A DNA stretch of 64,000 nucleotides from Cyclobacteriaceae bacterium (GTDB lineage: Bacteria; Bacteroidota; Bacteroidia; Cytophagales; Cyclobacteriaceae): the NCBI GenBank assembly GCA_029858965.1, contig JAOUDZ010000013.1:1-64000 (forward strand), in the 5' to 3' direction. The notes below the pieces were generated by a model that was not told where the DNA came from, did no database searches, and was given only the letters and a program-made list of their open reading frames with translations. Positions 62,521 through 64,000 of this stretch are shown piece by piece (the stretch's first letter is position 1; each line of letters opens with the position of its first letter). The position numbers and the translations under genes were made by a program.

Positions 62521-62838
62521 TTAAGTAGAAGTATAGCTTGTCTTGTCCACAGGAATAATGAAACCCCTTATGGGAAACCCTGTGGCATTTTCATCATTGT
62601 ATTTTTTGATCAGTTCAAGTGCATGTACTGCCTTTTCTTCCTGCGTAAAGCTGAATAGGAAGATGGAATCAAAATACTCACTTCCGCTGCTGAACCAATT
62701 GTCGAGCAGGTTAGTAGCCTGATGGTCCTTGAATCCAATAGTTTCTGAAACACTGAACACCTCAATACCTGATCGATGGAGCATATCAGCAACATTCTTT
62801 TGAAATTCTTTTAGGCTTGTTACAACTAGGAGTTTCAT
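62521..62838 (-). CDS. Small ferredoxin-fold protein, PII-like candidate beside the RND pump
   Basis: The 105-residue protein shows a beta-alpha-beta layout (MKLLVVTSLKEFQKNVADMLHRSGIEVFSVSETIGF; SEYFDSIFLFSFTQEEKAVHALELIKKY; FPIRGFIIPVDKT) like small PII/DUF3240-type proteins found with metal or drug RND pumps. It starts 24 bp after the pump stop, so it is in the same transcript. A regulatory or sensor role is likely, but the ligand is unknown. Confidence 0.65.
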   Translation of the reverse strand: MKLLVVTSLKEFQKNVADMLHRSGIEVFSVSETIGFKDHQATNLLDNWFSSGSEYFDSIFLFSFTQEEKAVHALELIKKYNDENATGFPIRGFIIPVDKTSYTST

Positions 62839-62862
62839 AATACTTCAGTGTTGAATGGATAA

Positions 62863-64000
62863 TTAATGTTTTTCATGCTTTTTGCGCATCATACGGTAGT
62901 ACAATAGTGGCACGACCAATAATGTAAGGAACGTTGACGTTATCGTTCCACCCATAAGGGAGATTGCAAGGCCTTGAAAGATTGGATCAAACAATATGAT
63001 CACAGCGCCCAGAACTACAGCCCCGGCAGTCAGTAGAATCGGGGTCGTACGCACTGCACCTGCTTCGATAATAGCTTGCTTAAGGGGAATGCCTTCCTCA
63101 AGACGAATGTTGATGAAGTCAATTAGCAAAACTGAATTTCGTACCATAACGCCGGCCAGTGCAATGAATCCAATCATAGACGTGGCAGTAAAGTAGGCCC
63201 CCAACATCCAATGGCCAAGTACAATGCCGATGAGTGATAAAGGAATGGCAGCTAGCATTACCAATGGAACTTTGAAGTCCTGGAACCAACCTACGATGAG
63301 CATGTAAATCATTATAATGACGACCGCGAAGGCGATTCCAAGATCGCGGAATACTTCGTAGGTGATTTGCCATTCGCCATCCCACTTCAGGGTATAATTA
63401 TCTTCAAACGCGGGTTGCTGATTATACGATTCTTCCAGTGTAAATCCTTTTTTCAGGTTGATACTCTTTAGTTTCTCTGAAATTTCCATAATGGCATAAA
63501 AAGGACTCTCAAGATCACCGGCTAAATCAGCCAAGACATACACAACCCGCTTCTGATTCTTTCTGTAAATACTTTTTTCTTTGATTTCTTTTTTAATCTT
63601 AACCAGGTCACTTATAGCGATAGCATTTCCATGCTGATTAATAATGCTCAGATTTCGAATATCATCTACGCTTGTTATATCTGCGTCACGCAATTGCAAT
63701 ACGATCGAAATCGGGTCGAAGGATACCGGGTTATGCAAGGTGCCTGCGGGCATATTGGACAATGCGGCCTGAATAGTAGCTACAACCTGTGCAGGTGCTA
63801 TACCATTACCCATGGCTTTTTCCTTGTCGACCTCAATGCGGTATTCCGGTTGATCGGCTTCCGTCATCCAGTCGACATCCACAGCGCCCTCGGTACCTTC
63901 AATCAAAACTTTTACTTCTCGTGCTATTCGGATCTGTTCTTGGTAGTCTGGTCCGTAAATCTCCGCTACAATTGTTGAGAGTACAGGTGGTCCCGGAGGA
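62863..64000 (-). CDS. RND-family efflux pump inner-membrane protein, C-terminal part (runs off window)
   Basis: The frame stays open to the window edge, past the track start at 63906, and reads PPGPPVLSTIVAEIYGPDYQ at its 5' end. It covers the second periplasmic loop and the last membrane spans of an AcrB/CusA-type pump. Seen are AVVIIMIYMLIVGWFQDFKVPLVMLAAIPLSLIGIVLGHW, IGFIALAGVMVRNSVLLIDFINIRLEEG and the C-terminal LLYYRMMRKKHEKH. RND pumps export drugs, detergents or metals with proton energy. The substrate cannot be set from this part. It is followed by the small PII-like and DUF2892 genes. Confidence 0.92.
   Translation of the reverse strand, partial: PPGPPVLSTIVAEIYGPDYQEQIRIAREVKVLIEGTEGAVDVDWMTEADQPEYRIEVDKEKAMGNGIAPAQVVATIQAALSNMPAGTLHNPVSFDPISIVLQLRDADITSVDDIRNLSIINQHGNAIAISDLVKIKKEIKEKSIYRKNQKRVVYVLADLAGDLESPFYAIMEISEKLKSINLKKGFTLEESYNQQPAFEDNYTLKWDGEWQITYEVFRDLGIAFAVVIIMIYMLIVGWFQDFKVPLVMLAAIPLSLIGIVLGHWMLGAYFTATSMIGFIALAGVMVRNSVLLIDFINIRLEEGIPLKQAIIEAGAVRTTPILLTAGAVVLGAVIILFDPIFQGLAISLMGGTITSTFLTLLVVPLLYYRMMRKKHEKH

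Noticed and set aside
1-64000. CRISPR array, insertion sequence or integrated element
   Set aside because: No regularly spaced repeats, transposase or integrase motifs, or flanking direct repeats were seen on reading both strands.

Overview
The window looks like a 64 kb stretch of chromosome from a member of the Bacteroidota, most likely a Cytophagales-type bacterium. This rests on several things seen in the sequence. There are TonB-dependent receptors with carboxypeptidase-regulatory-like domains, an ECF sigma/FecR/STN-receptor cassette, a LytS/LytTR pair, many lipobox proteins, PD40-OmpA proteins, a patatin-barrel protein and an AsmA-like protein. Shine-Dalgarno signals are weak. The one clean promoter (tRNA-His) has the Bacteroidota form TTTG-N19-TAnnTTTG. 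The genus is inference. No rRNA, CRISPR array, complete insertion sequence or prophage was seen.

Layout. 1-7.8 kb: the first codons of a DNA-3-methyladenine glycosylase I, a secreted RidA-like protein, a cystathionine synthase/lyase-GNAT pair, an orphan LuxR-type regulator, a receiver that lacks its phospho-acceptor Asp, a small holin-like membrane protein, an exonuclease/GIY-YIG/UvrC-like fusion, a phosphatase and an orphan MoxR ATPase. 8-12.8 kb: a TonB-dependent receptor and a beta-helix-like lipoprotein, each with its own promoter carrying the same array of four 11-bp half-sites. 12.8-17.5 kb: a small lipoprotein, a TIGR01777 epimerase, a GH130 lipoprotein, a LOG-family protein and SelD. 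17.6-23.4 kb: TonB receptor, FecR and ECF sigma on the minus strand, divergent from two acidic lipoproteins that share a C-terminal domain. 23.5-35 kb: housekeeping genes (tRNA-His, dihydroorotase, DEAD-box helicase, LytTR/LytS, UvrA, aldo/keto reductase, hydrolase, LysA), with a dienelactone-hydrolase remnant beside the tRNA. 35-48.5 kb: envelope genes (DsbD, M23 peptidase, patatin-barrel, two OmpA proteins, transglutaminase-like protein, AsmA-like protein). 48.5-55.6 kb: a PVC-type dehydrogenase/cytochrome, RluA, small DUF proteins, a DUF1080 protein and Lgt. 55.9-61.6 kb: a hexarate catabolic cluster (GntP permease, glucarate dehydratase, second enolase-superfamily dehydratase, HpaI aldolase, tartronate semialdehyde reductase). 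61.8-64 kb: small membrane proteins and the 3' half of an RND efflux pump that runs off the window.

How the genes work together. The hexarate cluster gives an almost complete route from uptake to glycerate; only glycerate kinase is missing here. The sigma/anti-sigma/receptor cassette probably senses and imports a nutrient, with the divergent lipoproteins as candidate surface partners. The other receptor and the beta-helix lipoprotein look like a two-gene regulon under an OmpR/PhoB-type regulator. The signals most worth a second look are the shared 4 x 11-bp promoter array, the acidic lipoprotein pair, the exonuclease-GIY-YIG fusion with a UvrC-like Cys cluster, the receiver without its phospho-Asp, and the frameshifted hydrolase remnant. 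All calls come from reading the sequence; no database search was run.
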